A program made the position numbers and the translations under genes. Positions 1 through 8,446 of a stretch of DNA of 64,000 bases are shown in pieces. Source of the DNA: Alphaproteobacteria bacterium (GTDB taxonomy: Bacteria > Pseudomonadota > Alphaproteobacteria > JANQMY01). Position 1 is the first letter of the stretch. The number at the start of each line of letters is the position of its first letter. The notes beneath the pieces were generated by a model that worked only from the letters and a program-made list of their open reading frames with translations, had not been told where the DNA came from and searched no databases. The DNA lies in the NCBI GenBank assembly GCA_028289425.1, contig JANQPL010000017.1:310001-374000 (forward strand). The letters run 5' to 3'.

Positions 1-109
1 GAACGCCGGCCACATTATCGAAGCCAAGGGCCTTCAAAGCGTTTTCGATGGCTTTGCCTTGCGGGTCCAGCACGCCGTTTTTGAGAGTTACATGGATGCG
101 TGCTTTCAT
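1..109 (-). CDS. purS: PurS, FGAM synthase small subunit (3' part outside window)
   Basis: PurS is the small structural subunit of the PurSQL formylglycinamidine ribonucleotide synthase, step four of purine synthesis in the cytosol. Only the first 36 codons are visible. They begin [20 protein letters not shown] and continue to GFDNVAGV, the usual PurS N-terminus (family length about 80 residues). The ATG overlaps the purC stop in an ATGA junction at 106-109, so it is translationally coupled to purC upstream. The rest of the gene, and probably purQ and purL, lie beyond the left edge. The family call is secure despite truncation. Confidence 0.9.
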   Translation of the reverse strand, partial: MKARIHVTLKNGVLDPQGKAIENALKALGFDNVAGV

Positions 110-870
110 TTCACCAACATGGGCCCCCGCCGTTTCGATTGATTTCCCTCCGGCATGATGCCCAGCCTTTGGGCGACTTCTTGATAGGCTTCGGTAACAC
201 CGCCCAGATCGCGGCGGAATCGGTCTTTGTCCAGCTTTTCGTTGGTTTCAACGTCCCACAGGCGGCACGAATCCGGGCTGATCTCATCGGCAAGGACGAT
301 GCGCATGGTTTCGTTGTCCCACAGGCGGCCGAACTCCAGCTTGAAGTCGACCAACCGAATGCTGATGCCGAGAAACAAGCCGATCAGAAAATCGTTGATG
401 CGCAACGACAATGCCATGATGTCGTCTATTTCCTGAGGTGTCGCCCATCCAAAGGCCGTGATGTGTTCTTCCGATACGATGGGATCGCCCAGCTCATCCG
501 ACTTGTAATAGAACTCAATGATCGAGCGGGGCAGTTGAGTGCCTTCCGGAATGCCAAGCCGTTTAGTGATCGACCCCGCCGCCACATTGCGCACCACCAC
601 TTCGATCGGCACGATTTCCACTTCGCGGATCAGTTGCTCTCTCATATTGAGCCTGCGCACGAAATGGGTGGGCACGCCGATATTGTGCAACTGCGTCATA
701 ATGTATTCGGAAATCCGATTGTTCAGCACGCCTTTGCCTTCAATCGTGGCACTCTTCTTATTGTCGAAGGCGGTGACATCGTCTTTGAAGTGCTGCACCA
801 AGGTGCCAGGTTCCGGTCCTTCGTACAGAACCTTTGCTTTGCCTTCATAAACACGTCTGCGTCGAGCCAT
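106..870 (-). CDS. purC: Phosphoribosylaminoimidazole-succinocarboxamide synthase (SAICAR synthetase)
   Basis: PurC ligates aspartate to CAIR with ATP hydrolysis to give SAICAR in de novo purine synthesis. The frame stays open upstream to 942, but the protein family starts at [13 protein letters not shown], so I place the start at 870, where GGGAAAGAG lies just upstream. This gives 254 residues, normal for the bacterial enzyme. The ATP-binding start ([11 protein letters not shown]), the [10 protein letters not shown] segment and the VRNVAAGS motif are visible. It is the first gene of a purC-purS operon read leftwards. purB lies 0.7 kb away on the same strand, separated by an opposite-strand gene. 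Confidence 0.95.
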   Translation of the reverse strand: MARRRRVYEGKAKVLYEGPEPGTLVQHFKDDVTAFDNKKSATIEGKGVLNNRISEYIMTQLHNIGVPTHFVRRLNMREQLIREVEIVPIEVVVRNVAAGSITKRLGIPEGTQLPRSIIEFYYKSDELGDPIVSEEHITAFGWATPQEIDDIMALSLRINDFLIGLFLGISIRLVDFKLEFGRLWDNETMRIVLADEISPDSCRLWDVETNEKLDKDRFRRDLGGVTEAYQEVAQRLGIMPEGNQSKRRGPMLVK

Positions 871-1256
871 GTGCTCTTTCCCGTTCAGCGAAGCCGAAGA
901 GCCGAAATCTGTGTCAGTCCGGCCTGCTCCGATCAAAAACAAAAACCCCCCAGTACAAAAGAAAAGGGGGGCGGGCGGTCAGATTGTCATGCATAGAATC
1001 ATCTACTGGGGATTCTTAGCGACCCTATCGCAAGGCGTCCCTGGATACAATCGCGCATGTTCTTGGAGGGCCAATACAGCGTCTCCATTAATCACAATGT
1101 ACTTTAAAATAAGTCACTAAACCACCATATCTATTTAGTAATAGTATTCGTACTTGCGCGGAGATTGCTGCGCTGTTTACTAAGAGGTCTTGGGCCGCGC
1201 CCACATCGGAAATCGCAGTGCAAATGGTGGATTTGCCTTATTTGGAGTAGCTATTA
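871..1256. other. 386-bp divergent intergenic region between purC and the zeta-subunit gene
   Basis: This region must hold the promoters for purC (minus) and the DUF1476 gene (plus). It is AT-rich around 1090-1150 and contains no convincing ORF. A C6/G6 hairpin followed on the minus strand by a T-rich run lies at 933-971 and is listed separately. I see no other recognisable element. Confidence 0.5.
933..971 (-). terminator. Possible intrinsic terminator or attenuator in the purC leader
   Basis: On the minus strand CCCCCC (971-966) and GGGGGG (951-946) flank a 14-nt loop and are followed by TTTTTGTTTTTG (945-934). It sits about 60 bases before the purC ATG and no gene lies upstream on that strand. 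It could therefore attenuate purC or end a small RNA transcribed from about 1150. The stem is only six pairs, so this is tentative. Confidence 0.35.
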
Positions 1257-1577
1257 ATGGCCAGTTTCGACGACAGGAAAAAAGGGTTTGAGAACAAGTT
1301 TGCTCACGATGAGGAGCTCAGGTTCAAGGCAACGGCACGGCGCAACAAGCTGCTTGGATTGTGGGCTGCCGAGAAGCTTGGCCTGTCCGGCGACGAAGCG
1401 GAAGCCTATGCCAAAGAGGTGGTGAAATCGGACTTCGAGGAGCCGGGCGACGAAGATGTGTTCCGCAAGGTGCGCGGCGATATGGACGCCAAGAATGTGG
1501 AGGTGTCGGACCATCAAATCAGGCGCGAGATGGAACAACTTCTTTCCGTCGCAATGCAGCAAATCTCAAAAGAATAA
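1257..1577 (+). CDS. ATPase inhibitor zeta subunit / DUF1476 family protein
   Basis: This 106-residue, charged, all-helical protein matches the DUF1476 family, of which the Paracoccus F1-ATPase zeta inhibitor is the characterised member. Visible family hallmarks are the N-terminus MASFDDRKKGFENKFAHDEE, the LWAAEKLGLSGDEAEAYA segment and the C-terminal QIRREMEQLL helix. In the known family the N-terminus inserts into the F1 rotor and blocks ATP hydrolysis; I infer the same role here. It has no neighbours on its strand and ends convergently with purB, 27 bases away. It is restricted to Alphaproteobacteria, which helps place the organism. Confidence 0.9.
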   Translation: MASFDDRKKGFENKFAHDEELRFKATARRNKLLGLWAAEKLGLSGDEAEAYAKEVVKSDFEEPGDEDVFRKVRGDMDAKNVEVSDHQIRREMEQLLSVAMQQISKE

Positions 1578-1604
1578 CGCTGCACCGAACGAGTCGGCGT
1601 GCAA

Positions 1605-2903
1605 CTATCGCGCGTCGAACACGCGCTTGAAGATGGTGTCTACGTGCTTCAGGTGATAGTCCAGATTAAACAGACTTTCTAAGGCGTCTGCCGTCAGGGC
1701 GGCTGTTACGTCCTTGTCCTTTTTCAGTAAGTCCAGGAACTGGCCCTCGCCACGCCATACCGGCATGGCGTTTCTTTGCACAAGCCGATACGCGTCTTCG
1801 CGGGAAACACCAGCCTGGGTTAACGCCAGCAACACCCGTTGCGAATGCACAAGTCCGCCCAAACTGTCCAGGTTCTTTTGCATGTTCTCCGGATAGACCA
1901 CCAGTTTATCGATCACGCCGGTGAGCCGCGAGAGGGCAAAGTCAAGGGTGATGGTTGCATCCGGCCCAATCATGCGTTCCACACTTGAGTGGGAGATGTC
2001 GCGTTCATGCCACAAGGCTACATTTTCCATGGCGGGTAGCGCATAAGCGCGCACCATACGGGCAAGACCCGTCAAGTTCTCCGTCAGCACCGGATTGCGC
2101 TTGTGGGGCATGGCGGATGAGCCTTTCTGCCCCTCGCTGAAGAATTCCTCCGCCTCCAAAACTTCCGTGCGCTGTAAATGTCGGATCTCCGTTGCCAGCC
2201 GTTCGATGGAACTGGCGATAACGCCAAGCGTCGCAAAGAACATGGCGTGGCGGTCGCGCGGAATGATTTGCGTGGATACGGGCTCGATGCCCAGCCCCAT
2301 CTTCTTCGCCACATGGGCTTCAACACGCGGGTCGATATTGGCAAACGTGCCCACCGCGCCCGAGATGGCGCAGGTGGCGATATCGTCACGCGCACTCACC
2401 AGGCGCGTATGGTTACGATCGAATTCTGCATAGGCTTGCGCAAGCTTCACACCGAACGTGGTGGGTTCCGCATGAATGCCGTGGCTTCGGCCGATGCACA
2501 CCGTTTCCTTGTGTTCAAGCGCGCGCCGCTTGAGGGCCGCAAGCAAGTCTTCAAGATCCGCTATCAGCATGTCGGCCGCGCGGGTGAGCTGCACGCTCAA
2601 GCACGTGTCCAACACGTCCGACGACGTCATGCCTTGGTGCAAGAACCGCGCTTCGGGCCCCACATGTTCGGCAACGTTGGTTAGGAAAGCGATGACGTCG
2701 TGCTTGACCTCGGCTTCGATCTCATCAATGCGGGCGACTTCAAACTTGCCCCGCTCCCAGACCGCCTTGGCGGCGTCTTTCGGTACCACCCCTAATTCCG
2801 CCATGGCGTCACACGCATGGGCCTCGATCTCCAGCCAGATCTGAAACTTGGACTCAGGCGCCCATAGGGCGGTCATTTCCGGTCGTGCGTAACGCGGGAT
2901 CAT
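1605..2903 (-). CDS. purB: Adenylosuccinate lyase
   Basis: PurB splits SAICAR to AICAR plus fumarate and adenylosuccinate to AMP plus fumarate, so it serves the step after PurC. The 432-residue length is typical. The fumarase/aspartase signature GSSAMPHKRNP is present, as are the catalytic-loop TSSDVLDT and SHGIHAEPTT motifs. It begins MIPRYARPEM, as expected for the alphaproteobacterial branch. It is transcribed alone, with radC 73 bases upstream on the same strand. Confidence 0.96.
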   Translation of the reverse strand: MIPRYARPEMTALWAPESKFQIWLEIEAHACDAMAELGVVPKDAAKAVWERGKFEVARIDEIEAEVKHDVIAFLTNVAEHVGPEARFLHQGMTSSDVLDTCLSVQLTRAADMLIADLEDLLAALKRRALEHKETVCIGRSHGIHAEPTTFGVKLAQAYAEFDRNHTRLVSARDDIATCAISGAVGTFANIDPRVEAHVAKKMGLGIEPVSTQIIPRDRHAMFFATLGVIASSIERLATEIRHLQRTEVLEAEEFFSEGQKGSSAMPHKRNPVLTENLTGLARMVRAYALPAMENVALWHERDISHSSVERMIGPDATITLDFALSRLTGVIDKLVVYPENMQKNLDSLGGLVHSQRVLLALTQAGVSREDAYRLVQRNAMPVWRGEGQFLDLLKKDKDVTAALTADALESLFNLDYHLKHVDTIFKRVFDAR

Positions 2904-2976
2904 CAGGGCCTCGGAATCGAATGGGGTGTGCGAAGCCAGCTTTTAGAGCATTTAAGCCGGACTCGGAAGAGGGCGA

Positions 2977-3675
2977 CTACAAAAGGCCCATACCGCGGAA
3001 ACTCACATGTTTTCCGCGGCCAATGACCAAATGGTCGTGGATTTGAATACCCAGGCTTTCGCCGGCCTTTGCAATCTGCTGAGTCATCGCCACGTCCGCA
3101 TCCGACGGTGTTGGGTCGCCGCTGGGATGGTTGTGCACCAGGATCAGCGCTGACGAGCCCAACTCGAGCGCCCGCTTGACCACTTCCCGTGGATAGACCG
3201 GTGTGTGATCGACCGTGCCTTTTTGTTGAACTTCGTCGGCGATGAGCGTGTTTTTGCGGTCGAGAAACAGGATGCGAAATTGCTCTGTATCCCGGTGGGC
3301 CATGCTGGTCTGGCAATAGTCCAGCAAGGCGTCCCAAGACGAAATGGCGGGCCGGTTCAGCACGCGGCCTTGGGCCAGGCGCTGGGCGGCCGCCTCCACC
3401 AATTTGATTTCGATGATGGCGGCATCACCCAACCCGGACACTTCCCGTAAGCGTTGCTCAGGCGCGCTGATGGCGGCGGCAAAGGAGCCGAACCGCTCGA
3501 TGATATCTTTTGCAAGGGGCTTTACGTCCCGGCGCGGGATGGCCCGGAACAGAACCAGCTCCATCAATTCATAGTCGGGCAGGGCATCGGCGCCCCCTTG
3601 CATGAACCGCGCGCGCAAGCGTTCGCGATGACCAACGTAATGTGGCGTGGAGGGTTTTTCGCTCATGCCGCCCAT
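2977..3675 (-). CDS. radC: RadC family protein (JAB/MPN metalloprotease fold)
   Basis: RadC proteins have an N-terminal helix-hairpin-helix and a C-terminal JAB1/MPN domain; their cellular role is unsettled despite the historical DNA-repair name. The HhH segment (LREVSGLGDAAI) and the metal-binding HNHPSGDPTPSDAD motif are visible, with a conserved C-terminal FRGMGLL. The open frame extends into map, but the ATG at 3675 (MGGMSEK) is preceded by an AAGG sequence and leaves a 10-base gap after the map stop; ATG 3666 is an alternative. It gives 232 residues, and map-radC are likely co-transcribed. Confidence 0.9.
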   Translation of the reverse strand: MGGMSEKPSTPHYVGHRERLRARFMQGGADALPDYELMELVLFRAIPRRDVKPLAKDIIERFGSFAAAISAPEQRLREVSGLGDAAIIEIKLVEAAAQRLAQGRVLNRPAISSWDALLDYCQTSMAHRDTEQFRILFLDRKNTLIADEVQQKGTVDHTPVYPREVVKRALELGSSALILVHNHPSGDPTPSDADVAMTQQIAKAGESLGIQIHDHLVIGRGKHVSFRGMGLL

Positions 3676-3685
3676 GGCAGGTGCC

Positions 3686-4507
3686 TTAGGCGTAAGGCGG
3701 GTGATGGAAGCCTTTGGGCGATTCGGTAAAGATCTCGACACCGTCCGCTGTGACGGCGACGGAATGTTCGAATTGCGCGGTAAGGCTGCGGTCTCGCGTA
3801 ACCGCTGTCCAGCCATCGTTCAAAAGCTTCACATGAGGCCGGCCCAAATTGATCATCGGCTCCACGGTGAAGAACATGCCTTCCCGCAATGTGATGCCTT
3901 CGCCCTTGCGGCCGTAATGCAAAATGTTGGGGGCGTCATGGAACACGCGACCAAGCCCGTGACCGCAAAAATCGCGCACCACGGAACAGCGCTGCCCTTC
4001 CGCATAAGACTGAATGGCCGCACCGATATCGCCGGTGGTCGCCCCCGGCTTGATCGCTCCGATCCCGCGCATCATCGCTTCATAGGTAATGTCCACCAAG
4101 CGTTCTGCCTTGCGCGGCACTTGGCCCACACAGAACATGCGGCTGGTATCGCCATGCCAGCCGTCGACCACGACGGTCACGTCGATATTGACGATGTCGC
4201 CTTCCTTCAAGGCTTTTGGCCCCGGGATGCCGTGGCAGACCACATGATTGATCGACGTGCAGATGGTCTTGCGGAAGCCGCGGTAGTTAAGAGGGGCGGG
4301 ATACGCGCCTGCGTCCACTATGTGGTTATAGGCCACATCGTCCAGATGCTCGGTGGTCACGCCCGGAATCACCAAAGGTGTCAACAAATCCAATGTTTCG
4401 GCCGCTAGGCGCCCTGCCTTGCGCATGCCTTCAAAATCTTCGGCAGCGTGGATCTTCACAGATCCCGTGTTTCGTAAGGGGGCTTCGGCAGCTTCAACAA
4501 ATTGCAT
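3686..4507 (-). CDS. map: Type I methionine aminopeptidase
   Basis: Map removes the initiator methionine from nascent proteins, using a dinuclear metal site. The 273 residues show the NHVVCHGIPG and HGDTSRMFCVG motifs and the GHGLGRVFHDAP and FTVEPM regions that supply the Asp, His and Glu ligands. It starts MQFVEAAEAPLR. It sits between sfsA upstream and radC downstream, all on the minus strand, an order common in alphaproteobacterial genomes. Confidence 0.96.
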   Translation of the reverse strand: MQFVEAAEAPLRNTGSVKIHAAEDFEGMRKAGRLAAETLDLLTPLVIPGVTTEHLDDVAYNHIVDAGAYPAPLNYRGFRKTICTSINHVVCHGIPGPKALKEGDIVNIDVTVVVDGWHGDTSRMFCVGQVPRKAERLVDITYEAMMRGIGAIKPGATTGDIGAAIQSYAEGQRCSVVRDFCGHGLGRVFHDAPNILHYGRKGEGITLREGMFFTVEPMINLGRPHVKLLNDGWTAVTRDRSLTAQFEHSVAVTADGVEIFTESPKGFHHPPYA

Positions 4508-4578
4508 TCGCTTGGACCTATGTAGGCGGTGGTTGACGGCTCTTTTATCACAGATGGCGGCCGCTGTAATGGCTCAAT

Positions 4579-5292
4579 CTATAGGGTTTCTGCGCCCATC
4601 TTGATGGCGATTGGTTGCGAAACCGTGATGGCGCCGGTGGAGATGTCGCAGCCATAGCACAGCATTTCAACGCCGCGCGCCTTTGCTTTTTCGAAGGCGG
4701 CGGCGTATTTGGGGTCAATATCGTCCGCCAGGGCGAAAGCATCGCAATCGGTCCGCTGGACCAAATAAAGCATTACCGCCCTGTGGCCTTGGTCGACCAT
4801 ATCGCCCAGCTCTTCCAAATGCTTGGCGCCGCGCGCGGTTACCGAATCCGGGAATTCGGCCAGCGTGCCGCCGCGCCTGAGATGAACATTCTTGATTTCG
4901 AGGTAGCAAGTTGAGGAACCTTCTTCGAGCAAGATATCAATGCGGCTGGATTTGCCGTATTTGACCTCCCGCCGGATGTTTGAATATCCTGACAACTCAC
5001 TGATTTGATTGCGTTCTAAGGCCTCGTAGACCAGCCCATTCGGATGGTTCGTGTTGATGCCGACGAGGCCGCCATCCACGTTCAATAGCTCCCAGGTGTA
5101 TTTGAGTTTCCGCTTCGGATTGGGGCTTTCCGACAGCCAGACCGTGAGGCCTGGATCCTTCAATCCCATCATGGACCCGGGGTTGGGACAGTGGGCGGTG
5201 ACCACCATGCCGTCATTCAGTTCGACATCGGCGAGGAACCGTTTATATCTTCTGACCAGCCGGCCTTCGATCAAGGGGGTGGGGAATTCCAT
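4579..5292 (-). CDS. sfsA: SfsA family DNA/RNA nuclease (sugar fermentation stimulation protein)
   Basis: SfsA is a DNA-binding protein first linked to maltose metabolism and now described as a nuclease-fold family. The 237 residues match along the whole length: N-terminal FPTPLIEGRLVRRYKRFLAD, then AHCPNPGSMMGL, then a PD-(D/E)XK-like stretch (SRIDILLEEG ... CYLEIKNV) and FPDSVTARGAKHLEEL. It precedes map by 71 bases and faces the CinA-like gene divergently across 63 bases. Confidence 0.93.
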   Translation of the reverse strand: MEFPTPLIEGRLVRRYKRFLADVELNDGMVVTAHCPNPGSMMGLKDPGLTVWLSESPNPKRKLKYTWELLNVDGGLVGINTNHPNGLVYEALERNQISELSGYSNIRREVKYGKSSRIDILLEEGSSTCYLEIKNVHLRRGGTLAEFPDSVTARGAKHLEELGDMVDQGHRAVMLYLVQRTDCDAFALADDIDPKYAAAFEKAKARGVEMLCYGCDISTGAITVSQPIAIKMGAETL

Positions 5293-5355
5293 GGGTGCTT
5301 GTAGGTGCTTCGTGGATCGGCTTTATGGCATTCCCGGAATATTGAGATCAACCGC

Positions 5356-6138
5356 ATGACGAACCCTTCCGACAACAAGACCGTGACCGCTGCCATGCTG
5401 GTCATTGGCGACGAAATCCTGTCCGGCCGAACGAAGGATGCCAATCTTCCCCATTTCGCCGAAGAGCTGGGCGCCATGGGCATTCAAATGAAGGAAGCCC
5501 GGGTTGTTCCCGATATCGAAGATGTCATCGTTGGCGCGCTGAACGAGCTGCGGCATGCCTACACCTATGTGTTCACCACCGGAGGGATCGGGCCCACCCA
5601 TGACGACATCACGGCGGACGCCATCGCTAAGGCGTTCGGTGTGCCCATCGATCACGATCCGCGGGCCGTAGCGATCCTTGAAGCGCATTACCCAAAAGGG
5701 CATTTAAATGAGGCCCGCCTGCGCATGGCGCGCATTCCGGACGGGGCTGAACTCATCGAAAACCCGGTAAGCCACGCGCCGGGCTTTCACATCGGCAACG
5801 TTTTCGTCATGGCCGGCGTGCCGGTGATTGCCCGGTCCATGCTGGAAAGCGTGCGCGTGAAACTGGTGGGCGGCAAGCCGGTCCAAAGCCGCCAAGTGAA
5901 TGCTCGGCTTGCGGAAGGTCAGATTGCGGAAGGTCTAGGCAACATCCAGAACACCTATCCCGACGTCTCTATCGGCAGCTACCCATTCTATTCGAAGGGC
6001 AATTTCGGCGTCAGCCTTGTGTTGCGCTCTACGGAAGAAGATCAATTGGCCGGCGCGGAAACCGATGTGATTGCGCTCATCCGGTCCCTGGGCGCGGAGC
6101 CCATCGACCGGGCGGCTCTCATGCAGGGCGAGAACTGA
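5356..6138 (+). CDS. CinA-type MoaB/Mog domain protein
   Basis: This 260-residue protein carries a molybdopterin-binding MoCF/MoaB-like domain of the CinA N-terminal kind. Visible are AAMLVIGDEILSGRTKDAN near the start and the TTGGIGPTHDDIT nucleotide-loop motif. It lacks the C-terminal CinA amidase, so nicotinamide-nucleotide deamidation cannot be assumed; annotation pipelines usually call it a competence/damage-inducible protein A homologue. I start it at ATG 5356 (MTNPSDNK) rather than at the first open codon, 5305, because the conserved domain begins there. It diverges from sfsA. Confidence 0.87.
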   Translation: MTNPSDNKTVTAAMLVIGDEILSGRTKDANLPHFAEELGAMGIQMKEARVVPDIEDVIVGALNELRHAYTYVFTTGGIGPTHDDITADAIAKAFGVPIDHDPRAVAILEAHYPKGHLNEARLRMARIPDGAELIENPVSHAPGFHIGNVFVMAGVPVIARSMLESVRVKLVGGKPVQSRQVNARLAEGQIAEGLGNIQNTYPDVSIGSYPFYSKGNFGVSLVLRSTEEDQLAGAETDVIALIRSLGAEPIDRAALMQGEN

Positions 6139-6164
6139 CCATCAGGCTTGTCTATGAAAGTGAT

Positions 6165-6242
6165 GTAGGGCGTATTAGGCGAAGCCGTAATACGCCGCAG
6201 CTGGTTGACAACGGTGCATTACGCTTCGCTAATGCACCCTAC
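6165..6242. repeat. Paired REP-like palindromes, inverted GTAGGG...CCCTAC unit
   Basis: Two hairpins lie tail to tail in the convergent gap between the CinA-like gene and ogt. The first pairs GGCGTATTA (6169-6177) with TAATACGCC (6188-6196). The second pairs GGTGCATTA (6213-6221) with TAATGCACC (6230-6238). The outer ends are inverted copies of each other: GTAGGG at 6165 and CCCTAC ending at 6242. This is the form of dispersed bacterial REP elements. A further GCGGGC-TTAC-GCCCGC hairpin follows at 6248-6263. Confidence 0.65.
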
Positions 6243-6320
6243 ACTCCGCGGGCTTACGCCCGCTCGCGATGATGACAATTGTTCCGGTATCCGCGCAACT
6301 CTAATTGAGGCGGGACCGTT

Positions 6321-6878
6321 CTAAAGCAACTGTCCGGCTTCAGCGGCGAAGTGTTTCTTTTCGTGATCAAGCAGCCATTGCTTGCGCCACAATTGGCCGC
6401 CATAGCCGCCCAGCTTGCCGTCCGATTGGATGACACGATGGCAAGGGACGATGATGGCCAATTGGTTGGCGCCATTGGCTTGGGCAACGGCACGCACGCC
6501 CGGCGGATTGTTCACGGCAATCGCCAGCTCTTTATAGGACCAGGTCACCGCCATGGGGATGGTCAATAGAGCCTGCCATACGCCACGCTGGAAGTCTGTG
6601 CCCCACATTTTGATGGGCGTATCGAAGCTCGACAGCTTGCCCGCGAAATAGTCGGACAGTTCCTGTGCGGCCTGCTCCAGTATGGGGTTTGTGCCGGCGA
6701 CGATGGGTGCGCCGGTGCGCTTTTGGTGGCGCGCCGTTTCGAAGTCAGCGCGATCTTCGTTGGAAAATTCAAGAATGTGCAGGGCACGATCGTCCGCGAC
6801 CAGAACAATCGGCCCAAGCGGACTTTCTACTGTCTTGGAGTAGTATGTGTCGGATTGATTTTGCGCTAAGGCGCCCAT
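6321..6878 (-). CDS. ogt: Methylated-DNA--[protein]-cysteine S-methyltransferase
   Basis: This enzyme transfers the alkyl group from O6-alkylguanine to its own cysteine in a single-turnover DNA repair reaction. The acceptor is C146 in IIVPCHRVIQSDG, and the winged-helix DNA-binding part (FQRGVWQALLTIPMAVTWSYKE) precedes it. At 185 residues it is the short Ogt form without an Ada zinc or AraC domain. It ends convergently with the CinA-like gene and starts 26 bases after the MBL-fold gene on the same strand. Confidence 0.93.
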   Translation of the reverse strand: MGALAQNQSDTYYSKTVESPLGPIVLVADDRALHILEFSNEDRADFETARHQKRTGAPIVAGTNPILEQAAQELSDYFAGKLSSFDTPIKMWGTDFQRGVWQALLTIPMAVTWSYKELAIAVNNPPGVRAVAQANGANQLAIIVPCHRVIQSDGKLGGYGGQLWRKQWLLDHEKKHFAAEAGQLL

Positions 6879-6904
6879 CGTTTCTCGCGTCCCTTATTGA
6901 GTGC

Positions 6905-7753
6905 TCAAGCGTCCAGGCGGTAAACATCGCCGTCGCGTTTGAGGTGCCCCGCCGTCGGTGTTGCGAAATGAGTGCCGATGATCAGCACGGGCGTATCCGC
7001 ATATTTTTCGAACACGGATTTTCGCGTCGCGCGTGCTTCTTCCTTGTCGTAGTCGGCGGAAGACGCCCAATCCGGTTTTGCGATTTGACAGGGGTGGTGC
7101 ATGAAATCACCGGTGATCAGTGCTTCCTCGCCCTTGGACGATATGTGAATGCTCACATGTCCCGGCGTATGGCCGGTTGTGGGTTCGAGCCACACCTCGT
7201 CGCACACCTTGTGGGTTTCGCTCACGAAATCATAAAGACCCGCTTCGGCGATGGGCTTGACGGAATCCTGCAGCACCGGGCCGAAATCATTGTCCCCTTG
7301 TTCTTCCCAATAAGCGTATTCCTTTTCTGCCACCAAATACCGGGCATTGGGGAAGGTGGGCACCCATTCGCCGTCCACCTTCATGGTGTTCCAGCCCACA
7401 TGATCCACATGCAGGTGGGTGCACAACACCGTATCGATGGCTTCGCGGGGGTAGCCGGCCCCGGCAAGGTCTTTCAGGAACGGTCCGTCGCGCATGTTCC
7501 AGGCGGGCATTAGGCGCTCTTTGTCATTGCCCAGGCAGGTGTCGACAATGATCTTCCGATCGCCCACTTCGACGATCAGGGCGTGGATGCTCATGATCAG
7601 CTCGCCCTTGTGGTTGACGAAGTTGGGCTTGAGCCACTCAATGTCCGAAACCGCGTCCGGCGTTGCGTCGGGCAGGATGAATTTTGTGCCCCCGGCCATT
7701 TCCAATTCGATGACCCGGGTGATCTTCACGTCCCCAATCTGCCAGCTCGACAT
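6905..7753 (-). CDS. MBL-fold metallo-hydrolase
   Basis: The protein has a metallo-beta-lactamase fold with an intact metal site: THLHVDHVGW (HxHxDH), then TTGHTPGHVSIH and LITGDFMHHP. The 282 residues resemble the lactonase/glyoxalase-II-like branch, but the substrate cannot be read from sequence. The first open codon is a GTG at 7759; I prefer ATG 7753 because AAGGA lies eight to nine bases upstream. It is probably co-transcribed with ogt, although no functional link is obvious. Confidence 0.85.
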   Translation of the reverse strand: MSSWQIGDVKITRVIELEMAGGTKFILPDATPDAVSDIEWLKPNFVNHKGELIMSIHALIVEVGDRKIIVDTCLGNDKERLMPAWNMRDGPFLKDLAGAGYPREAIDTVLCTHLHVDHVGWNTMKVDGEWVPTFPNARYLVAEKEYAYWEEQGDNDFGPVLQDSVKPIAEAGLYDFVSETHKVCDEVWLEPTTGHTPGHVSIHISSKGEEALITGDFMHHPCQIAKPDWASSADYDKEEARATRKSVFEKYADTPVLIIGTHFATPTAGHLKRDGDVYRLDA

Positions 7754-7902
7754 GCGCACTTTTCCTTGTTTGTTTTGGTTGGCGCCATGCTAGCGGTGGG
7801 GGCCTGCGGGTCAACCGCGCGGAGTATATGCAGGTCCGAAAATGACTTGTTTCCAAGCGTGTAAAATCGGGCTATGGGATGCGGCTTGTCTCCCCGTCTC
7901 CT

Positions 7903-7991
7903 GGCCGCGTGGTGGAATTGGTAGACACAAGGGACTTAAAATCCCTCGGACCGAAAGGTCCGTGCCGGTTCGAGTCCGGCCGCGGCTACCA
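7903..7991 (+). tRNA. tRNA-Leu (anticodon UAA)
   Basis: A full cloverleaf can be drawn. The acceptor arm GGCCGCG pairs with CGCGGCT, with one G-U at the first pair. The anticodon stem GGGA/TCCC closes a CTTAAAA loop that contains TAA. A variable arm of leucine type (CGGACCGAAAGGTCCG) follows, then a T-arm GCCGG-TTCGAGT-CCGGC. CCA is encoded at 7989-7991. The length of 89 bases fits a class II tRNA. Confidence 0.97.
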
Positions 7992-8130
7992 GCCTTCGCA
8001 GCTTATCGAGTGAAACGAGATTAGCGAGAAGGCTGTCGCGCCGGAGTTCCGTAGGAACGAAGGCGGACTTAACGCTGCTTCGGCTCGGCAAGCCAGCCTG
8101 AAACAGGGCGGGGGCGGACTGGCCGCAATT
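7992..8130 (+). repeat. Structured leader of a tRNA-linked GIY-YIG cassette
   Basis: Immediately after the tRNA CCA there is a hairpin-rich tract leading into the GIY-YIG gene. AGCCTTC just after the CCA pairs with GAAGGCT near 8028-8034. GTTCC-GTA-GGAAC lies near 8047-8059, followed by GCTTCGGCTCGGCAAGCCAGCCTG. From memory, very similar leaders precede small GIY-YIG genes in many unrelated bacteria, which suggests a mobile cassette. Confirmation needs a genome search. Confidence 0.5.
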
Positions 8131-8143
8131 CTGGAGTGTGAGC

Positions 8144-8431
8144 ATGAAATACGTTTACATCCTTCAAAGTGAACGATTTCCTGATCGATACTACACCGGC
8201 CTCACGACGGACATTAAGGATCGACTTTCCAACCACAATCGAGGGCTCGTATCCCACACTTCCAAGTACGCCCCGTGGAAAATGAAGACATACGTTGCCT
8301 TTTCAGACGATGGTAAAGCTTTCGAATTCGAAAAGTATTTGAAGTCAGGATCAGGACGGGCGTTTGCAAAGAAACGGCTATCGCTTTATTCGCCCTTCGG
8401 CTTCGGGTGGCAGGCCATTTTGTTGCTCTAG
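8144..8431 (+). CDS. GIY-YIG nuclease family protein (UvrC N-terminal-like)
   Basis: This 95-residue stand-alone GIY-YIG domain begins MKYVYILQS and continues to YYTGLTTDIKDRLSNHNRG. The GIY and YIG elements are replaced by the usual YVY and YTG variants, with the catalytic Arg in DRLSNHN and the Glu in FEKYLKSGSG. The family holds putative endonucleases of unknown cellular function. ATG 8144 has CTGGAG seven bases upstream; GTG 8138 is less likely. Its position one leader behind tRNA-Leu, and its codon use, fit a cassette acquired by transfer. Confidence 0.88.
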   Translation: MKYVYILQSERFPDRYYTGLTTDIKDRLSNHNRGLVSHTSKYAPWKMKTYVAFSDDGKAFEFEKYLKSGSGRAFAKKRLSLYSPFGFGWQAILLL

Positions 8432-8446
8432 TTTTGTGAGATCAGG

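Noticed and set aside
100-996. 298-codon open frame on the plus strand opposite purC
   Set aside because: It is the complementary shadow of purC, rich in His and Arg as antisense frames are in GC-rich DNA.
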